A stretch of DNA of 64,000 bases, taken from NCBI RefSeq assembly GCF_040819555.1, contig NZ_CP161920.1, positions 2,417,001 to 2,481,000 of the forward strand, written 5' to 3'. The notes beneath the pieces were generated by a model. The model saw only the letters and a program-made list of their open reading frames with translations, was not told the DNA's origin and made no database searches. Positions 18,377 through 26,931 of the stretch are shown here, piece after piece. Position numbers and translations under genes: made by a program. This stretch comes from Nitratireductor sp. GISD-1A_MAKvit (lineage in GTDB: Bacteria; Pseudomonadota; Alphaproteobacteria; Rhizobiales; Rhizobiaceae). How positions within the stretch are numbered: position 1 is the first letter of the stretch; the number at the start of each line of letters is the position of its first letter.

Positions 18377-18393
18377 ATTCAACTAACTTGAAT
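18377..18393. promoter_or_regulatory. Candidate ROK operator between repressor and sugar transporter
   Basis: ATTCAA-CTAAC-TTGAAT is a perfect 6-base inverted repeat in an AT-rich patch that stands out from the surrounding GC-rich DNA. A related half-site pair (ATTCAAC...GAGTTAAT) follows at 18394-18413. The position, just upstream of the repressor start, fits autoregulation and control of the divergent operon. Confidence 0.6.
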
Positions 18394-18511
18394 ATTCAAC
18401 TTGATTGAGTTAATCGTCGATGAATGGACATTCCGCCTCATCGAGACGGATGAACAGAGGGTGACAGGCTGGCCGGCAGATTTCGGGCAGCGTTCAAAGG
18501 GAGCAAGCAGG

Positions 18512-19771
18512 ATGAAACTCAACAGACTACGGACCTTCATGCTGGGTGCCGCAACGGCAGCCATGACCATGGCCGCAGGCAGCGCATCAGCGGTCGAGAT
18601 CGAGTACTGGCAGTATTTCTTCGAAGCCCGCGTCAATGCGATGGACAAGCTGATCGAGAATTTCGAGGCAGCCAATCCCGACATCACCGTCAAGATGACG
18701 CATTTCCCCTATGACAGCTATCGCACCAAGGTTGCCGCGGCCATTCCCGCCGGACAGGGCCCCGACGTCGTCCAGCTCTTCTATGGCTGGCTCAACGACT
18801 ATGTGGAAGCCGAGCTGATTCAGCCCCTGCCGGCCGAAACGTTCCCGCCGGAAAAGATCGAGGAAGAGTTCTTCCCCATGGTCAAGGCCATGCGGATGGG
18901 CGACAGCTACTGGGCCCTGCCAACCGCAGTGCGCTCGCTGGCGCTCTTCTACAATAAGCGCATGTTCGATGAAGCCGGCATCGAGAACCCGCCGGCCAAT
19001 CTCGACGAGCTTGTCGAAACCGCGAAGAAACTCACCAAGAAGGACGGTGCGGGCAATCTGACCGCCGTCGGCCTGACCACCGGCATGACCGCGCAGGACC
19101 ATCACTGGATCCGCGAAGTGCTGATCCGCCAGTTCGGCGGCGAGCCCTATCTGGATAACTACAAGACCGTCAACTACAACAATGAGGCCGGGCTGAAAGC
19201 CTTTGGTTTCTATAATGATCTGCAGGCCAAGCATGGCGTGACCAAGGCTGCCTTCATGGACGAGCCGCAGGCCGCCTTCAAGGCAGGCCGCGCCGGCATG
19301 CACATTGACGGTTCCTTCCGCATCGGCGCGCTGGAAAGCGTGCGCGGTCTCAAATGGGGCGTGGCCGAGCTTCCCGCCGGGCCCGATGGCACCAAATCGA
19401 ACTATTCCTCCTACTGGGTGAACGCAATCACCTCCAAGGCGGAAGGCGAGAAGTTCGATGCCGCCGTCAAGTTCATGGAGTACCTCACCTCCGACGAGGC
19501 CATGCAGATCTGGCTTGAGACCGTCGGCGAACTGCCAGCCAAGCCGTCTGCCGCCATGACCGACGAAAACGTCAACCACCCGGTCTATGGCCCCTTCATC
19601 AAGGGTCTGGAATACGCAAAGACCACCGTTTTCGCCAATGAAAGCGCCCAGCGTCAGGCCATGGTGGACATGATGCAGCGCATCGAACTGCAGGGTCAGG
19701 CGCTTGAAGAGAGCGTCTCGCAGGCCGCCGAGGAAGAGCAGAAAGTCCTCGACGAATACTACAAGAAATAA
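18512..19771 (+). CDS. CUT1-type sugar ABC transporter substrate-binding protein
   Basis: Periplasmic protein of 419 residues: signal peptide ending ASAVE, then EIEYWQYFFEARVNAMDKLIENFEAANPDI, PAGQGPDVVQLFYGW, LPTAVRSLALFYNK and the Trp/Tyr-rich carbohydrate cleft typical of family 1 binding proteins. ATG at 18512 with GGGAG upstream is preferred to an upstream in-frame start. First gene of a five- or six-gene operon. The family binds oligosaccharides, glycerol-3-phosphate esters or amino-sugar conjugates; the ligand here is unknown. Confidence 0.88.
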   Translation: MKLNRLRTFMLGAATAAMTMAAGSASAVEIEYWQYFFEARVNAMDKLIENFEAANPDITVKMTHFPYDSYRTKVAAAIPAGQGPDVVQLFYGWLNDYVEAELIQPLPAETFPPEKIEEEFFPMVKAMRMGDSYWALPTAVRSLALFYNKRMFDEAGIENPPANLDELVETAKKLTKKDGAGNLTAVGLTTGMTAQDHHWIREVLIRQFGGEPYLDNYKTVNYNNEAGLKAFGFYNDLQAKHGVTKAAFMDEPQAAFKAGRAGMHIDGSFRIGALESVRGLKWGVAELPAGPDGTKSNYSSYWVNAITSKAEGEKFDAAVKFMEYLTSDEAMQIWLETVGELPAKPSAAMTDENVNHPVYGPFIKGLEYAKTTVFANESAQRQAMVDMMQRIELQGQALEESVSQAAEEEQKVLDEYYKK

Positions 19772-19779
19772 GGCCTTTC

Positions 19780-19803
19780 GGGCGTCCGGCCAGCCGGGCG
19801 CCC
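19780..19803 (+). terminator. Intercistronic hairpin after the sugar-binding protein gene
   Basis: GGGCGTCCGGC pairs with GCCGGGCGCCC (11 bases, one G-U pair) with a very short loop and no T tract. As after tctC, it lies between binding-protein and permease genes, where such hairpins raise the binding protein's mRNA level. Confidence 0.55.
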
Positions 19804-19824
19804 AACGAAATTCGGGACGGGGCC

Positions 19825-20719
19825 ATGCGCTTTTACAACAATCTCACCATCTCGCAGAAGCAGATCGTCTGGGCCTGGATCTTCCTTGCCCTGCCGGTTC
19901 TCTTCTACGTTGTCATCCGCTTTTATCCGACAGCCAATGCCTTCGTTCTGTCCTTTCAGGAATGGAACCTTCTTGGCGACCGGAAATATGTGGGCCTTGA
20001 AAATTACGCCAAACTGTTCAGCGATCCAGTCTTCTGGAAAGTGTTCAAGAACACCTTCCTGTATCTGATCCTGGGCACGCCGGTCAGCCTCGTCCTGTCC
20101 TTCATCATCGCCTATCATCTCGACAAGGTGCGGTTCATGCACGGCACCATCCGTGCGCTCTATTTCCTGCCCTTCATGACGAGTGCTGTCGCCATGGCCT
20201 GGGTGTGGCGCTGGTTCTACCAGCCGGTCCCCATCGGCGTGTTCAACAATTTTCTGGCAAGTTTCGGCATCGGCCAGATCGAGTTTCTGAGCTCGACCAC
20301 CAATGCCCTGCCCTCGGTTCTGGCCTGCGCAGTCTGGGCCGGCCTCGGCTTTCAGGTCATCATCTTCATGGCGGGGCCTGCGCGCCATTCCGCAGAGCTA
20401 TTACGAGGCCGCGCGCATCGATGGCGTGTCCACATGGACGGTTCTCACCGAGATCACCATCCCGCTTCTGAAGCCCACCATCGTGTTTCTGGTGGTCTTT
20501 TCCTCGATCGGTTTCCTGCGGATCTTTGATCAGGTTTTCAACATGACCACCAACAATCCGGGCGGTCCGCTGAACTCCACCAAGCCGCTTGTGCTTCTGA
20601 TCTACGACACCGCCTTCAACGGCTTCAACATGGGCTACGCGGCAGCGCAGACCGTCGTGCTTTTCACCATTCTGCTGGTCGTCAGCCTGATCCAGCTTCG
20701 ACTTTTGAAGGATAGCTGA
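19825..20719 (+). CDS. Sugar ABC transporter permease 1 (MalF/UgpA type, frameshifted)
   Basis: Inner-membrane permease of about 297 residues with six helices, beginning at ISQKQIVWAWIFLALPVLFYV. The frame breaks in a G4 run at 20373-20376. With three G it reads [37 protein letters not shown], the EAA loop that docks on the ATPase, and continues to TGA at 20719. Without correction the EAA motif is lost, so the break matters for function if real. It is followed two bases later by the second permease. Confidence 0.85.
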
Positions 20720-20720
20720 C

Positions 20721-21602
20721 ATGGCCAGTCAGGACATCGCCGTAAAGCCTTCCACCGACGCGCTTTTCTCCGGATCCTCGCGCAACTCCCGGCGCAATAT
20801 GGGACAGTTCATCCGCTGGGCGCTCCTGTTCGGCGGCGGCATTCTCATGATCATGCCCATCGTGTTCATGGTCTCGACCTCGCTGAAATTCCCCTTCGAG
20901 GTCTACAATCTGAACCTGATCCCCGAAGAGCCGACCATCGAGAACTACACCTATGTGCTCGAAGACGGACGCTTCTATCGCTGGTTCGTCAACTCGCTGG
21001 TGATCTCCATCGTCACCACCGCATCCGCCGTCTTTTTCGACGCGCTGGTGGGGTATGCGCTGTGCAAGTTCAAATTCCCCGGCCGCTATCTGGTCTTCAT
21101 CGCCATTCTCTCGACATTGATGATCCCGACCGAGATGCTGGTCATCCCGTGGTATCTCATGAGCAAGAGCTTTGGCTGGCTCGACACCTATTGGGGCATC
21201 ATGTTCCCCGGTGTCATGACCGCCTTCGGCACCTTCCTCATGAAGCAGTTCTTCGAAACTGTTCCCGACGATTTCCTGGAAGCTGCACGCATCGACGGGC
21301 TGAACGAGTTCCAGATCTGGTGGCAGGTGGCCATGCCGCTCGTGCGCCCGGCGCTCGCCGCCCTCGCGATCTTCGTCTTTCTCGGCAACTGGACCGCCTT
21401 CATCTGGCCGCTGATCGTCACCAATTCGGTGGAGATGTACACGCTGCCTGTGGGGCTCTCGAGCTTCGGCGACGAGGTGGACGTGGCCTGGGAACTGATC
21501 ATGACGGGTGCGGCCATTTCCACACTGCCCACACTGGTCGTCTTCCTCATCTTCCAGCGCTTCATCATCCGCGGCGTTGTCATGGCCGGCCTCAAGGGAT
21601 AA
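20721..21602 (+). CDS. Sugar ABC transporter permease 2 (MalG/UgpE type)
   Basis: Permease of 293 residues with six helices and an intact EAA loop (FLEAARIDGLNEFQIWWQVAMPLVRPALA). The N-terminal tail is long and polar, then FIRWALLFGGGILMIMPIVFM. Pairs with the preceding permease. The next gene starts 7 bases after its stop. Confidence 0.9.
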   Translation: MASQDIAVKPSTDALFSGSSRNSRRNMGQFIRWALLFGGGILMIMPIVFMVSTSLKFPFEVYNLNLIPEEPTIENYTYVLEDGRFYRWFVNSLVISIVTTASAVFFDALVGYALCKFKFPGRYLVFIAILSTLMIPTEMLVIPWYLMSKSFGWLDTYWGIMFPGVMTAFGTFLMKQFFETVPDDFLEAARIDGLNEFQIWWQVAMPLVRPALAALAIFVFLGNWTAFIWPLIVTNSVEMYTLPVGLSSFGDEVDVAWELIMTGAAISTLPTLVVFLIFQRFIIRGVVMAGLKG

Positions 21603-21609
21603 GCGCATA

Positions 21610-23097
21610 ATGAGTCTGAACGAGAAATTCCCCCATCCCGTCTACAAGGACACGGTGCTGGCACCGCTCTTTGAAGGCGTGAAGGCCAATTATGTGGGTG
21701 CGTTCCGCGCCATCAACCGGGCGCATCTGGTGATGCTGACGGAAACCGACATCCTTGCCCGCGAGGATGCGAAACGCATCGCAGCCGCCCTCGTCGACAT
21801 TGACGAAACTGTCGATGTCGACGCCCTCACCTATACCGGCGAGGTGGAAGACTATTTCTTCCTCGTCGAGGCGGAGCTCAAAAAGCGGCTTGGGCCGGAT
21901 CTTGCCGGCATGCTGCACACGGCCCGCTCGCGCAACGACATGGACCACACGGTCTTCAAGCTCACCTTGAAGCACCATGCCGACACGCTGATCGGCAAGG
22001 CGCATTCGTTGGCCTCAGCCCTCATCGCCAAGGCCGAAGCCGAACGCGACACGCTGATCGTTGCCTACACGCACGGCCAGCCGGCCCAGCCCTCCACCTT
22101 CGGCCACTATCTGTCGGCGGCCGTCGAGGTGCTTCTGCGCGACATCGAGCGCCTGCAGGCCGCCCGCGCCAATATCGATCATTGCCCAATGGGGGCTGCC
22201 GCCATCACCACCAGCGGCTTCCCCATCGACCGCGCCCGCATGGCCGATCTTCTGGGCTTTTCCGAGCCGCTGCGCAATTCCTATGGCTGCATTGCATCCG
22301 TTGACTATGTCACCGGCCTCTACAGCGCGATGAAGCTCACTTTCCTGCATCTCGGGCGCCTGATCCAGGACATGCAGTTCTGGTCGGCCTTCGAGGTGGG
22401 ACAGCTTCATGTGCCCGGCAGTCTCGTGCAGATTTCATCCATCATGCCGCAGAAGCGCAATCCCGTGCCCATCGAGCATCTGCGCCATCTTGCGTCGATG
22501 ACCTGCGGGCGCGCGGACGCGGTCGTCAACACGATGCACAACACGCCCTTCACCGACATGAACGACAGCGAGGGCGAGGTTCAGGTGGCCGGATATGCGG
22601 CTTTCCAGAGCGGCGCACGCGTCCTCGATCTTCTGGCAGCGCTCGTCAGCGCCGTCTCCATCGATGGTGACCGCGTGGCGAAAAATATCGATGCCGCCTG
22701 CATCACGGTGACCGAACTCGCCGACACGCTGGTGCGCCGCGAGGGGCTCTCTTTCCGGCAGGCACACGAAATCGCAGCCACCACGGCCCGCGCCGTCATT
22801 GCCGCCGGCAAACCGCTTGGCGAAGGTCATGACGCCTTCTCTAAGGCCTTCCGGGAACTGACCGGGCGCGACAGCACGCTCGACCCCGCAGCCTATGGCG
22901 AGGCCGTCAGCGCACGCCATTTCGTTGCGGTGCGCGAGCGTTTCGGCGGTCCGGGACCCGAAGCCATGAACGAGGCGCTTCAAACCTATCGCGCCACCCT
23001 CACCCGCCTTTCAGAACAACAGGCAGCGGACCTTGCCCGCGCCGAAAAAGCCGGAGCCGCGCTCGACGCCGCTTTCGGCGCTCTCTTGCAGGAGTAG
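21610..23097 (+). CDS. ArgH-like lyase of the fumarase/aspartase superfamily
   Basis: Enzyme of 495 residues. It has the superfamily regions TARSRND (residues 104-110), YTHGQPAQPSTF (from 153) and the flexible signature loop ISSIMPQKRNP (275-285), whose second Ser is the catalytic base. ArgH usually has G-SS in this loop; here Ile takes the place of Gly. The protein sits inside a sugar-type ABC operon between permease and ATPase genes, far from arginine biosynthesis genes, so a catabolic C-N (or C-O) lyase releasing fumarate from a dicarboxyethyl-substituted compound is more likely than argininosuccinate lyase. EDDS lyase of Chelativorans is a precedent for an ArgH homologue in catabolism. 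Substrate unknown. Confidence 0.75.
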   Translation: MSLNEKFPHPVYKDTVLAPLFEGVKANYVGAFRAINRAHLVMLTETDILAREDAKRIAAALVDIDETVDVDALTYTGEVEDYFFLVEAELKKRLGPDLAGMLHTARSRNDMDHTVFKLTLKHHADTLIGKAHSLASALIAKAEAERDTLIVAYTHGQPAQPSTFGHYLSAAVEVLLRDIERLQAARANIDHCPMGAAAITTSGFPIDRARMADLLGFSEPLRNSYGCIASVDYVTGLYSAMKLTFLHLGRLIQDMQFWSAFEVGQLHVPGSLVQISSIMPQKRNPVPIEHLRHLASMTCGRADAVVNTMHNTPFTDMNDSEGEVQVAGYAAFQSGARVLDLLAALVSAVSIDGDRVAKNIDAACITVTELADTLVRREGLSFRQAHEIAATTARAVIAAGKPLGEGHDAFSKAFRELTGRDSTLDPAAYGEAVSARHFVAVRERFGGPGPEAMNEALQTYRATLTRLSEQQAADLARAEKAGAALDAAFGALLQE

Positions 23098-23101
23098 ACC
23101 C

Positions 23102-24160
23102 TTGGCCACCTTGTCCCTACGCAATCTCGTCAAATCCTACGGCAAGGTCGAGGTGCTTCACGGCATCAATCTCGACGTGGCCGATGGTGAATTCGTCGTC
23201 TTTGTCGGCCCGTCCGGCTGCGGCAAATCCACGACACTGCGCATGATCGCCGGCCTTGAGGAGATCAGCGGAGGCGAAATCCACATCGGCGAGCGCCTCG
23301 TCAACAATCTGGAGCCCAAGGAGCGCGACATCGCCATGGTGTTCCAGAACTATGCGATCTATCCGCATATGTCGGTGCGCAAGAACATTGGCTTTGGCCT
23401 GCGCACGTCCAGGCTTTCAAAAGAAGCCAAGGACAAGCGCATCGACGAGGTGGCCGCCATTCTCGGCATGACCGATCTTCTGGAGCGCCGGCCAAACCAG
23501 CTCTCGGGCGGGCAGCGGCAGCGCGTCGCCATCGGCCGTGCCATGGTGCGCGATCCCGCCGTCTTCCTGTTCGACGAGCCGCTCTCCAATCTCGATGCCC
23601 AACTGCGCACCCAGATGCGCCTTGAAATCAAGAAGCTGCACCAACGCGTTGGAAACACGATCATTTTCGTGACGCACGACCAGGTCGAAGCCATGACCAT
23701 GGCCGACCGGATCGTCATCATGAAGGATGGCTATATCCAGCAGGTCGGCACGCCGCTTGAGGTCTACCACAAGCCGGCAAACACCTTCGTCGCCCAGTTC
23801 ATCGGCGCCCCATCCATGAACATGCTGCCGGGCAACTGGGCCGGAAAGGGCGTGAAACTCGGCGACGGGCTCGGCATCGATCTGCCCGAACGCAGCGCCT
23901 CGGAAGGGGCGGACGTGATCCTCGGCATCCGTCCCGACGACCTTGTCGTGACCGGTGGCAAGGGGCTTTTCTCCGGCACCGTCAACATTGTCGAACCGCT
24001 CGGCGCGGACACGCTGGTCTATGTCGGCGTCAACGGTCATGAAGTGATCGCAAAGGCTTCCGGCCGCAAGCCACCAAAGGCCGGCGAACCGGTGAAACTC
24101 ACGGCGAAGTCCGGCGAAATGCACCTGTTTGACGCGAAATCCGGGGAGGCGCTGCCGTGA
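23102..24160 (+). CDS. Sugar ABC transporter ATP-binding protein (UgpC/MalK type)
   Basis: ATPase of 352 residues: Walker A FVGPSGCGKSTTLRMIAGLEE, Q-loop MVFQNYAIYPHM, signature LSGGQRQRVAIGRAMV, Walker B VFLFDEPLSNLDAQLR and H-loop VTHDQ. Two C-terminal OB-type domains follow, as in sugar importers. The start is TTG at 23102, giving ATLSLRNLVKSYG, the usual beginning; upstream readthrough into the lyase frame is not supported. It energises the two permeases above. Confidence 0.92.
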   Translation: MATLSLRNLVKSYGKVEVLHGINLDVADGEFVVFVGPSGCGKSTTLRMIAGLEEISGGEIHIGERLVNNLEPKERDIAMVFQNYAIYPHMSVRKNIGFGLRTSRLSKEAKDKRIDEVAAILGMTDLLERRPNQLSGGQRQRVAIGRAMVRDPAVFLFDEPLSNLDAQLRTQMRLEIKKLHQRVGNTIIFVTHDQVEAMTMADRIVIMKDGYIQQVGTPLEVYHKPANTFVAQFIGAPSMNMLPGNWAGKGVKLGDGLGIDLPERSASEGADVILGIRPDDLVVTGGKGLFSGTVNIVEPLGADTLVYVGVNGHEVIAKASGRKPPKAGEPVKLTAKSGEMHLFDAKSGEALP

Positions 24161-25056
24161 TGCAAGCCAACCGGTCAGGCCGCGTCCTGAGCGTGGGCCG
24201 GCTTTACTGCGATCTCATCTTCACGGAACTCCCGAAGATGCCAACGCTGGGAGAGGAAGTCTTCGCGGGCGGCCTGTCCATAAAGCCCGGCGGCGGCGCG
24301 TTCATTACCGCTGCCTATGTGGCGGCCCTCGGTCGTCCGGTCTCGCTGGCATCGGCATTGCCCTCCGGGCCATTCGCCGCAGCACTGATGAAAGAGCTTG
24401 AGGCAAGCGGCATCGATCTTTCGGCTTCGCAGCCCATGCCCGACACGCTCGATCCGCAGATCACCGTGGCCATGACATCGGGCACGGAACGCGCCTTCCT
24501 CACCCGGCGCGCCGGGCCCGCCGTGCCGGAGACATTTGCACGAGCCATCGCCAGCGGCGGTTTTGCCCATCTCCATATCGGCGAGCTCGCCACGCTGGTG
24601 GAAGCGCCCTTCCTCATCGAGCAGGCGCGCGGTGCCGGGCTATCCATCTCGCTCGACTGTTCCTGGGACGATGCGGTTCTGGCCCGAGACGATCTCGCCT
24701 CGCTGATCGGCGCCGTGGACATATTCCTGCCCAACGAGACGGAGGCGCAGCGGCTTGCCATTTCCCCCGGCAAGAATCCGCCCGCCCCACTCACTGTCGT
24801 CAAGCGCGGGCCGGAGGGTTCCATCGCCATCAGCGCGGACAACACGGTCTCGATGCCGACGCAGCCCGTAAATGTAATCGATTCCACGGGCGCCGGAGAC
24901 GCGTTCAATGCCGGCTTCATAGATGCGTGGCTTTCCGGCAAACCGCTCGAAGATTGCCTTGAAGCGGGCAATCGCTGCGGGGCGGAAGCCGTCATGCGGG
25001 TCGGCGGGGCAACCGATCTGCCCGATCTGAGCGCGCTGGCGCGGGAAATGTCTTAA
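24157..25056 (+). CDS. PfkB-family carbohydrate kinase
   Basis: Ribokinase-family kinase of 299 residues. The N-terminal LSVGRLYCDLIFTELP and GGLSIKPGGGAFITAAYVAALG segment is the PfkB substrate region, and DSTGAGDAFNAGFIDAW is the C-terminal signature with catalytic Asp. The ATG overlaps the ATPase stop by 4 bases. As the last gene of the transporter operon it should phosphorylate the sugar released from the imported compound. Ends overlapping the convergent gntR gene by 4 bases. Confidence 0.85.
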   Translation: MMQANRSGRVLSVGRLYCDLIFTELPKMPTLGEEVFAGGLSIKPGGGAFITAAYVAALGRPVSLASALPSGPFAAALMKELEASGIDLSASQPMPDTLDPQITVAMTSGTERAFLTRRAGPAVPETFARAIASGGFAHLHIGELATLVEAPFLIEQARGAGLSISLDCSWDDAVLARDDLASLIGAVDIFLPNETEAQRLAISPGKNPPAPLTVVKRGPEGSIAISADNTVSMPTQPVNVIDSTGAGDAFNAGFIDAWLSGKPLEDCLEAGNRCGAEAVMRVGGATDLPDLSALAREMS

Positions 25057-25745
25057 GGAGAGCCGGTCTCCACCTCGTCGCCGGCCCGGGCCTTCAGCCG
25101 GGCAAAGCTCATCGCCACATGGGCGCGGCGGATCTGCCCGACGCTTTCGAGCGCCCCGCAGGCAACCGCAGCGGCAATGTCGGAGACCTCGCGCAGGAGA
25201 AAACCAATCTCGCTGGCCAGCGTTTCTTCCGTGCCGTCCTCGCCGGCAGCGCGTTTCAGCCAGATCCTCGTCGTCTGGTAGTAAAGTCGTTCGGAGAACT
25301 CCTGCAGCGGCTCGTTCTCCGTCAACGTCATCAGGAGATGGAAGAAATCCATGTTGAGCTGCGCAAACGCGCGCTGGCTCGGCGTTTTGACCAGAGCCTC
25401 GCAGCGCGATTTCATCGTGGCAAAGGCGTGCCTCGCGTCCTCATCGGGCTCTGCCGGTGAAACCTTGCCAAGCAGTTCGGAAAGTTCCACTCGCAGGCGA
25501 TAGACCTGTTCCAGCGAGGCAATGTCGATATCCGTGACGATGGTGCCCACGCCATGGACCGAGCGCAGATAGCCTTCGTCTTCGAGCCGGGCCAGAACCC
25601 GGCGGATCGGCGTGCGGCTTGTATCGAATTCCTCGGCGAGGTCTTCTTCGCGCAGCCGCATGCCCGGCGGATAGTCGAGCAGGCAGATGCGCTCGCGCAA
25701 AAGCGTGTAGATCCGCTCAAACCGCGCGCGAGCCTCGCCTGTCAT
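25053..25745 (-). CDS. FCD-domain GntR-family regulator
   Basis: Regulator of 230 residues: a winged HTH (LREEDLAEEFDTSRTPIRRVLARLEDEGYLRSVHGVGTIV) and an all-helical FCD ligand domain (ASLEQVYRLRVELSELLG ... FHLLMTLTENEPLQEFSERLYYQ). It is the third gene of the doeA/deacetylase arm. FCD regulators bind TnGT-ACnA-type palindromes, and two TTGTGTACAA sites lie in the doeA/eutB promoter region. Ectoine clusters usually use EnuR, a MocR-type GntR protein with an aminotransferase-like domain; this protein lacks that domain. Confidence 0.85.
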   Translation of the reverse strand: MTGEARARFERIYTLLRERICLLDYPPGMRLREEDLAEEFDTSRTPIRRVLARLEDEGYLRSVHGVGTIVTDIDIASLEQVYRLRVELSELLGKVSPAEPDEDARHAFATMKSRCEALVKTPSQRAFAQLNMDFFHLLMTLTENEPLQEFSERLYYQTTRIWLKRAAGEDGTEETLASEIGFLLREVSDIAAAVACGALESVGQIRRAHVAMSFARLKARAGDEVETGSP

Positions 25746-25764
25746 CGTTCTCGCTCCATCGCCC

Positions 25765-26928
25765 TCAGCTCACCTTCCTGCCCAGCCGTTCCAGCATGCC
25801 GAGACATTCATCGAGCTGTTCCAGCGAGACGAACTCGTCTGCCTTGTGCGCTTGCTCTATCGAGCCCGGCCCACAGATCACGGAGGAAATACCCGCTTTC
25901 TGGAAAAGCCCTGCCTCCGTGCCGAACGCCACCACTTCCGCCTCGGTAAGGCCGGTAAGCTCGGAGACGATCTGGCGCGCCTCCGATTCGGTTACCGGCT
26001 CCAGCCCGTCCACCTCACCGATCACATGGGTCACAATGTCGGCCCCCTCGAACACCGCTCGCATGGCCGGTTTCAGCTCGGCTTCGACAAAAGTGCGAAT
26101 GCGGTCTTTCACAAAATCCGCATCCTCATTGCGCACCGGGCGCATTTCCCATTCCACCGAACAATGGTCGGCGATCACATTGCGCGCCGCACCGCCCGAG
26201 ATCGTGCCCACCTGAAGCGTCGTCCAGGGCGGGTCGAACCGGTTGCCCTTGGGCGCGCGCGTCTTCAGCTCCTCGGCCAGCGCCATGAGTCGCGAAATAT
26301 AGCGCACGGCATATTCAACCGCGTTGACGCCGCGTTCAGGCGAAGAGGCATGGCCGGCAAGCCCGCGAAACTCGGTCGTGTATTCGAAACAGCCCTTGTG
26401 GCCTTCGATGATGCGCATCATGGTCGGCTCGCCGATAATGGCGACGGAGGGCCGGACCTCGGCCCGCTCCAGTTCCTCCACCAGCGCGCGCGCGCCAAAA
26501 CACCCCACCTCCTCGTCATAGGTGAACGCGAAATGCAGTGGCCTTTTGAGGTCCAGCTCGGCAAAGTTCGGCGCCATGGCAAGGGTGCAGGCGATGAAGC
26601 CTTTCATGTCACAGGTGCCACGGCCATAAAGCCTGCCATCCGCCTCACGCATGGCAAAGGGATCGCCTGTCCACTCCTGCCCCTCGACCGGCACCACATC
26701 GGAATGGCCCGAAAGCACGATGCCGCCATCTCCTTCGGGTCCGAGCGTGGCAAACAGGTTTGCCTTGTGCCCGCTCTCGTCGAGCGTCATCGATAGCCTG
26801 GCACCGAGCGCGCTCAAAAGCTCGCTCGCATAGGCGATCATTTCCAGATTGCTGTCTGCCGAAATGGTAGGAAACCCCACCAGATCGGACAGAATGCGCG
26901 TCGTGTTATCAAGCGTTTCGGACCGCAT
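25765..26928 (-). CDS. M20 deacetylase, ArgE type; probable N-acetyl-diaminobutyrate deacetylase
   Basis: Zinc peptidase-family enzyme of 387 residues. It has VLSGHSDVVPV (first metal His and catalytic Asp), YGRGTCDMKGF, TYDEEVGCFGA (catalytic Glu) and the dimerisation part GLAGHASSPERGVNAVEYA. Closest in type to acetylornithine deacetylase. It lies 3 bases after doeA and before gntR, so it should deacetylate the DoeA product, N-alpha-acetyl-L-2,4-diaminobutyrate, which is one carbon shorter than N-acetylornithine. The usual DoeB/EutE (AstE-type) deacetylase is absent from the window. Function inferred from context. Confidence 0.8.
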   Translation of the reverse strand: MRSETLDNTTRILSDLVGFPTISADSNLEMIAYASELLSALGARLSMTLDESGHKANLFATLGPEGDGGIVLSGHSDVVPVEGQEWTGDPFAMREADGRLYGRGTCDMKGFIACTLAMAPNFAELDLKRPLHFAFTYDEEVGCFGARALVEELERAEVRPSVAIIGEPTMMRIIEGHKGCFEYTTEFRGLAGHASSPERGVNAVEYAVRYISRLMALAEELKTRAPKGNRFDPPWTTLQVGTISGGAARNVIADHCSVEWEMRPVRNEDADFVKDRIRTFVEAELKPAMRAVFEGADIVTHVIGEVDGLEPVTESEARQIVSELTGLTEAEVVAFGTEAGLFQKAGISSVICGPGSIEQAHKADEFVSLEQLDECLGMLERLGRKVS

Positions 26929-26931
26929 GGA

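Noticed and set aside
18512..24160. CUT1 ABC transporter as the ectoine importer of the adjacent island
   Set aside because: Known ectoine importers are Ehu-type amino acid ABC, TRAP or other families. This one is of sugar type, has its own ROK regulator and ends convergent with the ectoine arm.
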